Made by a program: the position numbers and the translations under genes. Below the pieces are notes generated by a model. The model did no database searches. It was not told the origin of the DNA and saw only the letters and a program-made list of their open reading frames with translations. A stretch of 64,000 bases of DNA from Panax quinquefolius (taxonomy: Eukaryota > Streptophyta > Magnoliopsida > Apiales > Araliaceae), in the NCBI GenBank assembly GCA_020205615.1, contig CM035167.1:62499436-62563435 (forward strand). The letters are read 5' to 3'. Of the stretch, positions 25,108 to 34,925 are shown one piece after another. Positions within the stretch are counted from its first letter, which is position 1. Every line of letters begins with the position of its first letter.

Positions 25108-25656
25108 TAAAATATAATATATTCTATTTATAGAATAACTTTAATAAAGTATTCTATTTTATATAAAAGATGTTTCATTTTATTACGTTAATAATACGAA
25201 TAAAACAAAAGCGTCATTATCATTATAATAATTCATATTATTAATCGACAATAATGGAATCAAACCGAGTGACTTCTCACATAAGCATCGATAATCAATA
25301 CTGGTGTGCTGTGCTACTTATGCAACCACACGTACATCGTATTTTTTACTACCTAGAGTAGTTCAACGGTATCAACGGTAAAACATCCGTCGTTATTTCA
25401 ATAAAATATTTTTGTCGTTTTCTCAATCAAACAATAATTACATTTGTGGGGTCCACCAATGATTGAGTCGTTATGCGAATATTCCTGCTAAGCGAATATT
25501 ATTCTGACCAATCGAATATAATATAACCACTTGCATACTTTGCAAAATTTATAAATACTACCCACAACTATAATATTATCTCAAATTCACACCATAATAT
25601 TAAAAATTTATTTCGACAAAATTTAAATCTTTATTGATAAAATCTGGGGTCTCACA

Positions 25657-26053
25657 ATCTCCCCTCCTTATGGAATTTCGCCCTCGAAATTAGGGTACGT
25701 ACTTGATATGATAAAGAGATGAGGATACCTTGAATACCTTTATCGTTGAAAACATTAAATTCATTTTTGCACTACAGGCCAAAGATATACAACTGTAAAA
25801 CCAATAATACTGAGACTCAGCTTAATAGTATCACAACCATGAATTATTCATGCACTACTAGCTAAGGATATTCATGTTTTCAATTACTGATCATGATTAT
25901 CCGAATAATCCGTGGTCATAATCATACCAAGTCTATCAATGCACTACTACAAAGATGACTTTTACCACATCCATGAATTAATATTTCATTCTTTGAGACT
26001 CATTTCAATAATTAATCCATATCATCGAATCATCCCCGCACTCTGGGCCGAGG
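25657..26053 (-). other. A interior: polypurine tract then LTR-derived sequence
   Basis: A TAAGGAGGGGAGAT tract (25657-25670, minus) abuts the LTR. About 75 bp of the pol tail follow. From about 25750 the sequence switches to LTR-type DNA (TTTGCACTACAGGCCAAAG, AATAATCC, GGTCATAATCATACC) like that at 52560-52760. No gene is present. Confidence 0.65.
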
Positions 26054-26737
26054 ATATTCATTAGTATCACGACCACGAATTATCCATGCACTACTACCAA
26101 AGATAAGCGTGTATTCATTAGTATCACGACCACAAATTATCCATTACTACTACCAAAGATAATTGTGTATTCATTAGTATCACGACCACAAATTATCCAT
26201 GCACTACTACCAAAGATAATTGTGTATTCATTAGTATCACGACCACAAATTATCCACGCACTACTACCAAAGATAAGCGTGTATTCATTAGTATCACGAC
26301 CACAATTATCCATGCACTACTACCAAAGATAATCGTGTATTCATTAGTATCACGACCACAAATTATCCATGCACTACTACCAAAGATAATCGTGTATTCA
26401 TTAGTATCACGACCACAAATTATCCATGCACTACTACCAAAGATAAGCGTGTATTCATTAGTATCACGACCACAATTATCCATGCACTACTACCAAAGAT
26501 AATCGTGTATTCATTAGTATCACGACCACAAATTATCCATGCACTACTACCAAAGATAATCGTGTATTCATTAGTATCACGACCACAAATTATCCATGCA
26601 CTATGGCCAAAGATAATTGTGTATTCATTAGTATCACGACCACAAATTATCCACGCGACTACTACCAAAGATAATTGTGTATTCATTAGTATCACGACCA
26701 CAAATTATCCATGCACTACTACCAAAGATAATTGTGT
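26054..26737 (-). repeat. 57-bp tandem array (about 12 copies)
   Basis: Unit starts (GTGTATTCATTAGTATC) lie at 26109, 26165, 26222, 26279, 26335, 26392, 26449, 26505, 26562, 26619, 26677 and 26734, a spacing of 56-58 bp. Variants AAGCGT, AATCGT and AATTGT mark the units. AAGCGT recurs every third unit at 26109, 26279 and 26449 (170 bp apart), suggesting a trimeric higher-order repeat. The open frames seen on both strands here are repeat artefacts. The unit resembles single-copy A/C-type LTR sequence. Confidence 0.92.
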
Positions 26738-26944
26738 TTTCAATTACGGTTATGATTATTAGAACAATCTCAGTCATAATCATACCAAGTCCATCTATGC
26801 ACTACTGAGCCGCGAGATGACTTTCAACATAATATAAGCGTGAGGATAATGATATAAAGAATCAATCAAATGAGATAAAGGATAAATATTAAACATTTAT
26901 AATATAATTTATCCAGATTCAAGAATATCCCCATGTTTTCAATC

Positions 26945-28020
26945 ACTTAATAATCTCATAATCTAATATCATTAATATTATAACAATATTTTAATCACTT
27001 CTTAAATTTATAAACAATTTATCTTAATTGTTTACGCTTTACCATATAATGCATTTAATCATTCAAAATGTCATACTCATAAGATATCATCACCAATTAT
27101 CAAATCTCTCAAAAAAAATATGCATATACTCTATATAAGATTCTCTAGCCATAAAATCCTATTTTCAACTTTGTTACTTCACATAACATATTTAACTCAT
27201 ATGTTTGTAACTAAACTATTTTCATGAAAAATACCAAATCAGTCCCAAAAATATTTCTTTTCTGGGATTTAGCATAATATAGTCCCATAATGAAAATATA
27301 TTTTTTTTGAATTTTAAAATTCATTTACTATTTTTCAAAAATCAATTTCTAATTAATTCCTTAAGAAATTAGCTACCTCAAGTTTAACTCCAAAATTCCC
27401 AAATCTTGGCAGGACCTTACACATGTTAACGTGCGCTTCTAGTTTAAATTTCATGGTCATCGGAGTTATAGAACTTTCGGTTATAGCGATTTTTATTCGG
27501 AAAAACCTAAATATTGAAATAGTCATAACTTGCTCATTTTAAGTCAGAATGAGCTCATTTTTGGACAGGAGATACTTTATACCATATACCTTCATGTCCC
27601 AAAAGGCCAGAATTTTTCTCATAATTTAAGTGGCCGAAACAGCCCCTTAAAGTTTCTGGGTAGTAGCATTTTCGAAATTTACAGCTTTGGCCTCCTTTGC
27701 TAAAATCAGTCCACACAAAAATCTACAACACCTTTTCCAGTAATTCTACTTGGATTAGTTAGGTAACTCATAGATCTAACTCTAGGACTTGACCACATTC
27801 AAAAATTCAAAATATAATAAGAGATATGGTCAATTGAATTTCATGTTACGTTTTTCACCAAAATCTGATTTTCAACTCTTTGTGATTTCTAAGAAACTTT
27901 CATGTTTTCACATACTAACCAATATAACTCATCATAACACTTACTAATACCACGAATACCCATGATTTTCATTAGTCCAATACTTTTATTATGACTTTCA
28001 TCATAAACCACGTAAAGCTG
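26945..28020 (-). other. A interior: segment homologous to LTR-like region at 50030-51330
   Basis: On the minus strand this shares the order of words with plus-strand 50030-51330: TTGTAGATTT, GGCCACTTAA, TTATGAGAAAAATTC, GGCCTTTTG, CATGTCC, AAAATGAGCTCATTC, GTTCTATAACTCCGATG. It is non-coding. It probably came from the LTR of a different element joined into A by recombination (inference). Confidence 0.6.
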
Positions 28021-28029
28021 TATTCATTT

Positions 28030-28190
28030 TAGTTGAAGAAATATTTGAGGGTTTAAGAAATGGGTTTTATCTTTGGGGTCAATACAAAATTCGATTTCAC
28101 GCTCTAGGGTAGGCTAGGAAGTCTTCAAGAATACGCCAAGAAATTTATTAATGATAGAAATATCATTCAAGCTCATTACTCTCGTCCAAG
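28030..28190 (-). pseudogene. A pol fragment before RT (spacer region)
   Basis: Minus strand reads INKFLGVFLKTS, then LEREIEFCIDPKDKTHF. This corresponds to the stretch between protease and RT in C (EFLTYSSKNFSAYPR, around 60720-60770). It stops before the MAPIEL entry of RT, and no RT follows. Confidence 0.65.
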
Positions 28191-28370
28191 ACTTGGATAG
28201 TACGTCACATTGATACCAACTGTGACTTCATCCTTAACCTAGATAGCACCTCATAATGATACCTATAAACTTGCCATCTTCATTCACGATGTCGCCTCAG
28301 AAAGTCCGGCGGTGCATTCCACACAAGGAAGTCAACAACGAAAGGTTCGGGGCTCTTTACTTATGGCTTG
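28188..28370 (-). repeat. Leader/PBS-like cassette inside A pol
   Basis: On the minus strand it reads CAAGCCATAAGTAAAGAGCC, GTTGACTTCC, CCGGACTTTCTG, ATAGGTATCA, AGTCACAGTTGGTATCAA and GTGACGTACTATCCAAG. This is the same order as the leader between LTR and PBS in B2 (32319-32494). It is inserted just after the protease-domain block ending NYCHIKP. Confidence 0.75.
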
Positions 28371-28740
28371 ATATGACAATAATTGACTTTAATAGTTTGG
28401 TTATGAATATAAAAGCTAACAACCTTACGAAAAGAATGATGAGTAGTTAACCAATTGATTCCTAAAATACCATCAAAGGCAAATATTTTCAAAGAGATAA
28501 TATCGACAGGTAACGTGAAAGTGTTTATTTGAAACAACAAGATTAATAAGCGATTGGAGGTAACGAAGGTTTCTCCCAACGAAGTTTCAACCAATAAGTT
28601 AAAGTCTAACTTCTCCGGAGTCAAATTTAAATGTTGAACGCAAGCAAGCGAGATAAAATAATGGGTAGAACCAGTATCTTATAAGGTATAGACTTCGCAA
28701 GAATTTATAATTAACTAACCCGTGCTAACTTCGTTCGAGT
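28371..28740 (-). pseudogene. A pol: protease domain fragment
   Basis: The minus-strand frame from about 28624 reads TPEKLDFNLLVETSLGETFV, PVDIISLKIFAFDGILGINW and RKVVSFYIHNQTIKV, equivalent to the protease domain of B and C. The upstream active-site block (about 28660-28690, in C and B2 DxGSTHSFIS) is degraded. It ends in the leader-like cassette. Confidence 0.75.
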
Positions 28741-28774
28741 CACTTGCTTTTTAAGAAGTCATGAAAAACGCTCT

Positions 28775-29093
28775 TCATGAAACCACCGACTTTGTTTTAT
28801 CCATATCCGCCTTTGGTGCCACCGTCCCAGCTGGACTTGACTTTGGTGCACGACAAAATCGAGCTAAATGACCTTCTCTTCTTGAAATTTCCACTTCTAT
28901 TATCTTGGCCATGATTACCACCGAAGTGGTTACCATTCTTGGCATGATAATTTCTCCCACGATGGTCATCATTGTTCCGATGGTCGTTACCGCCGGTATG
29001 ATTATTATCGTGTTGTTGGTCGTTACCTTTTGGTTGAGCTGACTCATTATCGCGCTCCAATAACCGAGCCCTATTCACAACATCTAAATACAA
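28775..29093 (-). pseudogene. A gag fragment
   Basis: Two overlapping minus frames preserve gag pieces: YLDVVNRARLLERDNESAQP, then an Asn/Gly/His-rich stretch, FKKRR and the SSPAGTV tail. These equal the second half of gag in B2 and C. The gag shell and both complete zinc knuckles are missing, so about two thirds of gag is deleted. Confidence 0.8.
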
Positions 29094-29262
29094 ACACTGT
29101 CACAAAACAAGGGTTAATTAACATGCAACATATTATCACTATACTCTACGTCGAGCCAATCAAATACCAAATAAACTTAGGTAGGTCATACTAGCGAAGG
29201 AATTCCCCGTCTCTCCCCTCCTAGTACTATTCTCACATCTTAGCCAGGGATCATATCCCTAA

Positions 29263-29274
29263 GCTCTGATACCA
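29263..29274 (-). other. A primer-binding site
   Basis: Minus strand TGGTATCAGAGC, two bases from the LTR end at 29277. It is an exact initiator-tRNA-Met-type PBS. Confidence 0.88.
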
Positions 29275-29276
29275 AC

Positions 29277-29505
29277 TGTGACGCCCCCAAAATTAGGTAT
29301 ACGTCACCCATCTTGGGTCGCCACTTACATGGTACATAAATTCAAATACGACTTACTAATATAAGCGTAGGTATACAATACGACATAAAGCTGTGAGTTT
29401 GAATACAAATATTGTCTACTAGATATTATACAAACTCAAAAGGAGTCCTCATTACAACTATTATCACACTATTTCACAGAATAGTGAGGACTACTAATGC
29501 TATCC
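29277..29505 (-). repeat. A 5' LTR, left part
   Basis: Starts TGTGACGCCCCC and matches 23233-23456, up to ATGCTATCC, where B2 begins. Confidence 0.92.
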
Positions 29506-32318
29506 TGTAAGACCCCGAAATTTTTTAAATAAAAAGGAATTTCCTTTATTTATTATTTTGAAATAGTAAGGGTTGATTTGATTAATGTGGATAGTTAAGG
29601 GTTAAATATGTAAATATTTCAAATTAAGCAAGTGGTTATAAAATATTCATTATCGCTTGGGAATATTCGTTTGGTCGTGGAATATTCGTCTTTGTGGGAA
29701 TATTATTACTGCTAGTGACCATGTGTGTGGGCCCCATAACGGAAAGTGATTGGATGAAGAAAAGCGACAAATATAAGTTGTTTTTAAATAATCTGGCGTA
29801 GTTATTCTGAATTATCTTGTTAAAATACCGGTGGTTAAAACACACTAATACGCGTTGTTGAGCAAGATAGCTGCGGTATTGCACCAATTATTGATTCTTA
29901 CGTGAAGAAGGCACTACTCAATAATGGTTACTGTAATTCTTTATTCGAAGATTTTATTGAGTTAATAATTCTTTGCGTTGATATTTTATATTCTTTGTTG
30001 TTTGATAATTGTCATTACACAAAGTATCTTTCATTATCGAAGCAATAATTCATATTATCCGAATAATATTATTAGATAACATTATTGGCAATGTCTAGAA
30101 AGTTACATCTAAGGAGAGGTTTGGTCACCTAATTCATGGCGCATGAAGAAGAAATTCTTATTGAAAGCCCCTCTTTCTGAAGCCGCACGGTTGTCAATAT
30201 TGTGATTCGTAATATTATTTGTGAATAATTAATTATTGATTTATATGATGAGGAAAATATTGATTTTATGTGGATATAGATGGAGAAAATTTTAAAATGA
30301 CAATTGTTGAAAATTAATATTTTATCTTTTTCTGATAAAATAAGTCATTTAAATATATTATTTTAATAATATATTAACGGTGATATTTTTACAACGAATG
30401 TGGGATATATGAGTATACGAGGAGGAAGAGTATTTTTGTTGCAATAAATGTTTAAAACATGTTAAACATGTCGGTGGACCCCATTTATTGACCGAAATTT
30501 GATTATAGCCTGTAAAATTGCCCGTTTGTGGATTTCTTTGGCCAATTTTCGATTGGAATTTGGAAAAACTTTCTTCCGCAAAGTTGTAGAGAATTGAATT
30601 TCCTATAAAAACTCGAGAGATTCAATTTTCTGATGAAAGGGCTATTTATTATGAATTATTGAAGTTCAAGCTCAAATAATTAATTTTGGAAGTTTTAATT
30701 ATGTTTTTTAAGAAAAACGTTTTTCAAATGTTGTTGGCCATCTTTAACATGTGCTTGATGGCTGAGATCAGATTGTCTAGATGGGCGTGAGAATTTATTA
30801 AATATATTAATATTATATTAAATTTTACGCTTTGGTGTTAAGCAATTTCTATAAATAGGTGCTTAGGTTAGAATTGAAAATCACACCGTAAATCGAAGTT
30901 TTCTCTCTATATTATCGGCGTATTCTTGTGAGTATTTTGAGTATACTTTGAGTATTGCTATCTGATGTGCAAGTCCAAGTCATAGCCTATATCCTGTTTC
31001 ACTTTTAGAAAATCTTGATCTTTTCGAGGTAAGGATGTTATTTTCTTCTCAAATGATATTATTTCTTCAATATCATTATCTTTGAAATGTTGATCTGAAG
31101 TTTTATCAAATTTGGAACTTTTTCATGTCGGGGTTACTATTTATGAGTTACTATTCACGAGTTACTATTCATGAGTTACTATTCACGAAGTTACTATTCG
31201 AAAGTACTATTCATGTAAGCGTGAAGATGTTTTTGTGGAATTTCTATCTTTTGGTGTCTGAGTTACTATTCACGATACTCGAGACTATTCACTTATCTGA
31301 CACTATTCACGATATCTGCACTATTCAGAAAAATAAAATTTCTTCTTTTGTCCAAAATATCTATTCGGATACTAGCTTTGATTGTATGCATGTTTTGATC
31401 ATTCTTGACTTTTACACCACTATGATTATTTTTGAGGTATTTTTGAACATGGATAAAACAAAGTACGAATCCTTAATCCTTAATCCTTGTCATTTTGTTT
31501 CAATTGGATTCGTTTCTTTAAAATATTTTCATCATCCTCGGTCTTAAATGATGATATTATTGAATATCTTTGGCTTGTAGTGCAAAGATGAATGATTTCT
31601 GAAGAATATCTTTGGCACAGTAGTGCAAAAGATGAGCAGTGTTGAGATGAACATGACCGATTGATTAATATCTTTGGCTGTAGTGCAAAGATGAGCAGTG
31701 TTTAAATGAACATGACCGGTGATGAATATCTTTGGCTACATAGTGCAAAGATGAATATTTGATTCAGATGCATATTGATTGATGTTACTGAGGATAAAAT
31801 ATTGATGATGGGACATTAAATTCATAGATTATAGTAGATTTCATTCTCTACGTAACTCTTCTATGAATTATTATTTCCACGCGAATATTGATCTGAAACT
31901 TGTTATTTATTGTATTCTATCGATTTTTCCTGTTGAAGACTAAAATAATTTGTTGTATATTATCTTAGTCATAATATTCTTTACTGGGCTAGTTGAGCTC
32001 ACCCTTTTCCTTGTTGTTCCATCTTTCTTCTCAGGAGGCGAGAATGTAGCGAGTACTAGTCGGGGTATGGAATGAAGGTTCTAGAGAGAGTTGTTTAGTA
32101 GTCCTCACCATTTTTGTAAAATAATGAATCAATAATTATGATGGGGATTTATTTGCATGTGGATATTGTCTAGAAGACAATATTATATTTAAACTCACAG
32201 TATATATTGTCGTATTTCACACGACATTTGTATTATTGAAGTTGTAGTTTGCTTCTTGTACCATGTATTTGGCGACTCAAGAATGGGTGTTGTGTATACC
32301 TATTTTGGGGGCGCCACA
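29506..32318 (+). repeat. B2 5' LTR
   Basis: TGTAAGACCCC to GGGGGCGCCACA, 2.81 kb. It matches the reverse complement of the B1 LTRs. It contains GAGTTACTATTCAC repeats (31130-31210), CTTTGGC repeats (31550-31765) and the GGGCTAGTTGAGCTCACCC block (31987-32005). The 140-residue open frame at 31125-31547 is LTR sequence. Confidence 0.94.
30850..30857 (+). promoter_or_regulatory. Putative TATA box, B2 5' LTR
   Basis: TATAAATA in CTATAAATAGGTGCTTAGG, equivalent to the site at 19226-19233 in B1. Transcription would begin downstream within the LTR (inference). Confidence 0.6.
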
Positions 32319-32482
32319 GTTGGTATCGAGCCATAAGTAAAGAGCCCCGAGCCTCTCGGCCGGTGACTTCTGTTTATGGGGATGCATAGAAGCCGGACTC
32401 TCCGTAGGGGACGGATTTCTTGATGGTGGCCGATAGGTACCATTGTGAGGTGCTGTGGTTGAAGCACCATGAGGTTCACAGT
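32319..32482 (+). repeat. Leader cassette between two PBS copies (B2)
   Basis: CACAGTTGGTATC occurs twice, at the LTR end (PBS-like 32321-32332, TGGTATCGAGCC) and again at 32478-32490. The 162 bp between contain TAAGTAAAGAGCC, GGTGACTTCTG and CTCTCCGTAGGGGACG. Confidence 0.82.
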
Positions 32483-32494
32483 TGGTATCAGAGC
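32483..32494 (+). other. B2 distal PBS-like site
   Basis: TGGTATCAGAGC, the exact plant PBS, but 164 bp downstream of the LTR end. The adjacent copy has changed to TGGTATCGAGCC. Confidence 0.82.
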
Positions 32495-32670
32495 TTAGGG
32501 ATATGATCTCTGGCGGAGATCGGGGAATAGAACTAGGAGGGGAGAGACGAGTAAATCCTTCGCTAGTGTGTCCTACCTAAGCTTATTTGTTAGTTGGTCA
32601 AGTATATAGTGATATTATGTGATATATTGATTTCCTTAATTAACCCTTGTTTTATGACGATGATTTGAGA

Positions 32671-33829
32671 ATGTCGATTGAGAATATTAATGATGGAGTA
32701 AATGAGACCGTGGAGATACTGTCTTTACCAACGAGGAAAACGTGCAACAGTGGCAATGTTCCTCCTGTGAACAAACCAACCGAAAGCGAGATGATAAGCG
32801 AGGGATGTTTAGAAGCTTTTTGTAGTTCATGCAAAATCAAACGAGAGAGACTCGTGTTCAAAATCTGAGGAGGAAATGATAGCAATTCACGGGTGGTCGC
32901 GCCAAGCGATTCAAAGAGTTGGGACCACGAGTGCGGGGAAAGCCGGATCCAATTAAAGGCGAGGCGTGGGTCAAACAAATTACCAAGATATTCGATGTCT
33001 TGGGATGCGGAGAACAGAAAGTTCCATTCGCCACCTTTATGTTCCGTGGCGAGGCAGACATTGGTGGGAATCGTGAAGCGTACCCATCCGGTGCGCACTC
33101 AAAGATGTCGGGGAGACGTTTGAAGCAGTTCAATGACAAGTACTTCCACGAAAGTATTAAATCTATATGAAGGAAGTGGAGTTTATTAGACTAGAAAGCC
33201 AGAATAACATGACGGTGTCCCAGTACGAGGCGAAGTTCGCGGAGTTATCCAGGTTTGCACCTCATTTGGTGGAGAATGAGGAACGTATGACGCGGATGTT
33301 TCTGAGAGGTTTGAAACCCGACATACGTCAGTATCTCATTTCTCATAAATTTTCTCTCTATTCAGATGTTGTCAACAGGGCTCAGTTGTTAGAGCGAGAT
33401 AACGAGTACGTTCAACCGAGGGACCATAACCAGGATCATACCGAAGATAGCAGTCATCAGAATAACGATAACCAACGGAGAAAGAAGAATACAGACAAAG
33501 GCGGTAACCACTCTGGTGGTAATCGTGGCCATGAAAATAGAAGAAGCGAGTCGGGAGGAGATTTTAAAAAGAGGAGATTCAACAACGACCATGTGAAGAC
33601 GTCAGCGCCAGTAGCAACTAGTTTTAAGGGAGGAGAACGACCACCGGTCATATGTTACAAATGCGGGAAAGAGGGACATATCAGCCCAAACTGCCCACAA
33701 CAGTTTAAGGTATGCTATAATTGTGGAAAAGAAGGACATATCGCTCGAGATTGTACGATATCGAAACCTAGTTCAGCGGGGACGGTGACTCAAAAGACTG
33801 TCCCAGAAAAGTCAAAGTCAACGATTTAG
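32671..33829 (+). pseudogene. B2 gag, frameshifted
   Basis: The start ATG at 32671 (MSIENIND) aligns with the gag starts of B1 and C. The middle is split over two frames (WVKQITKIFDVLGCGEQKV at about 32947-33020). An intact 220-codon frame then runs 33167-33829. It holds MKEVEFIRLE, MTVSQYEAKFAEL, MFLRGLKPDIR and an Asn/Arg-rich basic linker. Two CCHC zinc knuckles follow, CYKCGKEGHISPNC and CYNCGKEGHIARDC, both with all four ligands. Gag forms the particle, and the knuckles bind element RNA. The C-terminal frame is the best-kept protein of B2. Confidence 0.9.
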
Positions 33830-33889
33830 GAAGAGCGTTTGTTGTGGTGGTCAAAATGCGAGGAACCCGAACGGTTAGTTACGCAGGTT

Positions 33890-34484
33890 AGTTAATTATA
33901 AATTCTTGCGAAGTATATACCTTACTAGATATTGGTTCTACCCATTCTTTTATCTCTCTTACTTGCGCTCAACGTTTGAACTTGACTACGGAGAAATTAA
34001 ACTTTGACCTATCTGTGGAGACTCCATTAGGAGAAACTTTCATTACATCCGTGGTTTAAAAATCTTGCTTGATTCAAGTTGGCACTATCACATTACACCG
34101 TTAACCTTATTTCTATAGAGATATTTGCTTTTGATGTGATTTTAAGGTTAACTACTCATCCCGCCGAAATTGATTATTTTTTCGTAAGGTTGTTAGTTTT
34201 CATATTCCTAAGCAACTTCGTTATTCAATTCAAGCAATCAAACCATTGTAGTCAAACATTTTCATATCAAGCCATGAAGTCATTCGTTTATTACGGATGT
34301 CAAATTTTCTTAGTCCATGTTATGGATTTGAATAAAGACACGTCAGATTTGAATAATATTCCTGTTGTTATTGATTTTTCCTGACGTATTTCCTGAAGAA
34401 TTTCTTGGCTTACTCCCAAAGCCTGATATTAAATTTTGTATCGACTTTTGAACCCGGTACAAAACTCATTTCTAAAATCTCATA
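33890..34484 (+). pseudogene. B2 pol: protease domain
   Basis: The aspartic protease block LLDIGSTHSFISLTCAQRL (about 33927-33985) replaces the usual D-T/S-G with D-I-G. It is followed by TTEKLNFDLSVETPLGETFI. A frame change leads into the 34079-34384 frame with NLISIEIFAFDVI and DLNNIPVVIDFS. This lies between gag and RT as expected of gypsy pol. Protease activity is doubtful because of the active-site change and the frameshifts. Confidence 0.8.
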
Positions 34485-34539
34485 TCGAATGGCTCCTATT
34501 GAACTTCAGGAGTTAAAAATTCAACTATAGAATTTGGTA
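34485..34539 (+). pseudogene. B2 pol: RT N-terminal stub
   Basis: [15 protein letters not shown], the entry block of gypsy RT, then a stop. The catalytic YxDD core that should follow is absent. The next sequence is the leader-like cassette. Confidence 0.85.
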
Positions 34540-34678
34540 CCTGAGCCTTTATCTTGTGACTTCCTTTGTGGAATTCACCTAAGCCAGACTCTCTGTAGGG
34601 GACGTCATATTCGTGCGATAGTAAACTGATAGGTGTCTTTGTGACGTGCTATCCAAGATTGGGATATGAGTCACAGTT
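34540..34678 (+). repeat. Leader-like cassette replacing the RT core (B2)
   Basis: It reads TTGTGACTTCC, then AGACTCTCTGTAGGGGACG, then TGATAGGTGTC, TTGTGACGTGCTATCCAAG and GAGTCACAGTTGAGAGC. The right end resembles the CACAGTTGGTATCAGAGC PBS junction. It matches B1 15434-15545. Confidence 0.78.
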
Positions 34679-34925
34679 GAGAGCAACCTAAGTCAGTTAT
34701 CGAAAGACGTAGCTTTCTAGGCTTAGTTGGTTATTATCGGAGATTCGTTGAAGGATATTCTCGAATCGCTATTCCATTAACGCAACTGACTCGTAGAGAT
34801 ACAAAATTCGAATGGAGCAAGGAATGTGGGAAGAGCTTCGAAGAACTCAAGAGGAGACTCATTTCAGCACATGTTCTGATCATGCCATCCTGAAAAGCGA
34901 ACGTGGTAGCTGACGCGATGAGTAG
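34679..34925 (+). pseudogene. B2 pol: RT C-terminal fragment and RNase H tail
   Basis: It reads AFLGLVGYYRRFVEGYSRIA (in the frame around 34710-34770), then LTRRDTKFEWSKE, KSFEELKRRLISA, and directly KANVVADAMSRR (from about 34896). The last block is the end of RNase H, so the catalytic RNase H domain is missing. The join reads CATGCCATCCTGAAAAGCG and occurs at the same place in B1. Confidence 0.85.

Larger units (their letters stand above)
23233..25656 (-). repeat. A 3' LTR
   Basis: About 2.42 kb, matching the split right LTR. It includes GGAACATCC-type repeats (24300-24560), CTATGCAAAA repeats (25041-25107), a minus-strand TATAAATA at 24905-24912 and the GGTGAGCTCAACTAGCC block near 23537-23553. 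Confidence 0.92.

Noticed and set aside
26054..26737. Possible CRISPR-like array
   Set aside because: Units are contiguous, with no variable spacers, in plant DNA; it is a tandem satellite.
26250..26762. Open frames on both strands with repeating 19-residue units
   Set aside because: They are translations of the 57 bp tandem array (57 = 19 codons), open by periodicity only.
29263..29274. tRNA gene signal at PBS-like words
   Set aside because: Only 12 bases match the tRNA-Met 3' end and each abuts an LTR or leader; no cloverleaf is present.
31125..31547. 140-codon open frame
   Set aside because: It is LTR sequence of B2 over the ACTATTCAC repeats and is not open in the B1 LTRs.
32652..33098. 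148-codon minus-strand open frame
   Set aside because: Antisense of B2 gag; the sense strand carries the recognisable gag motifs.
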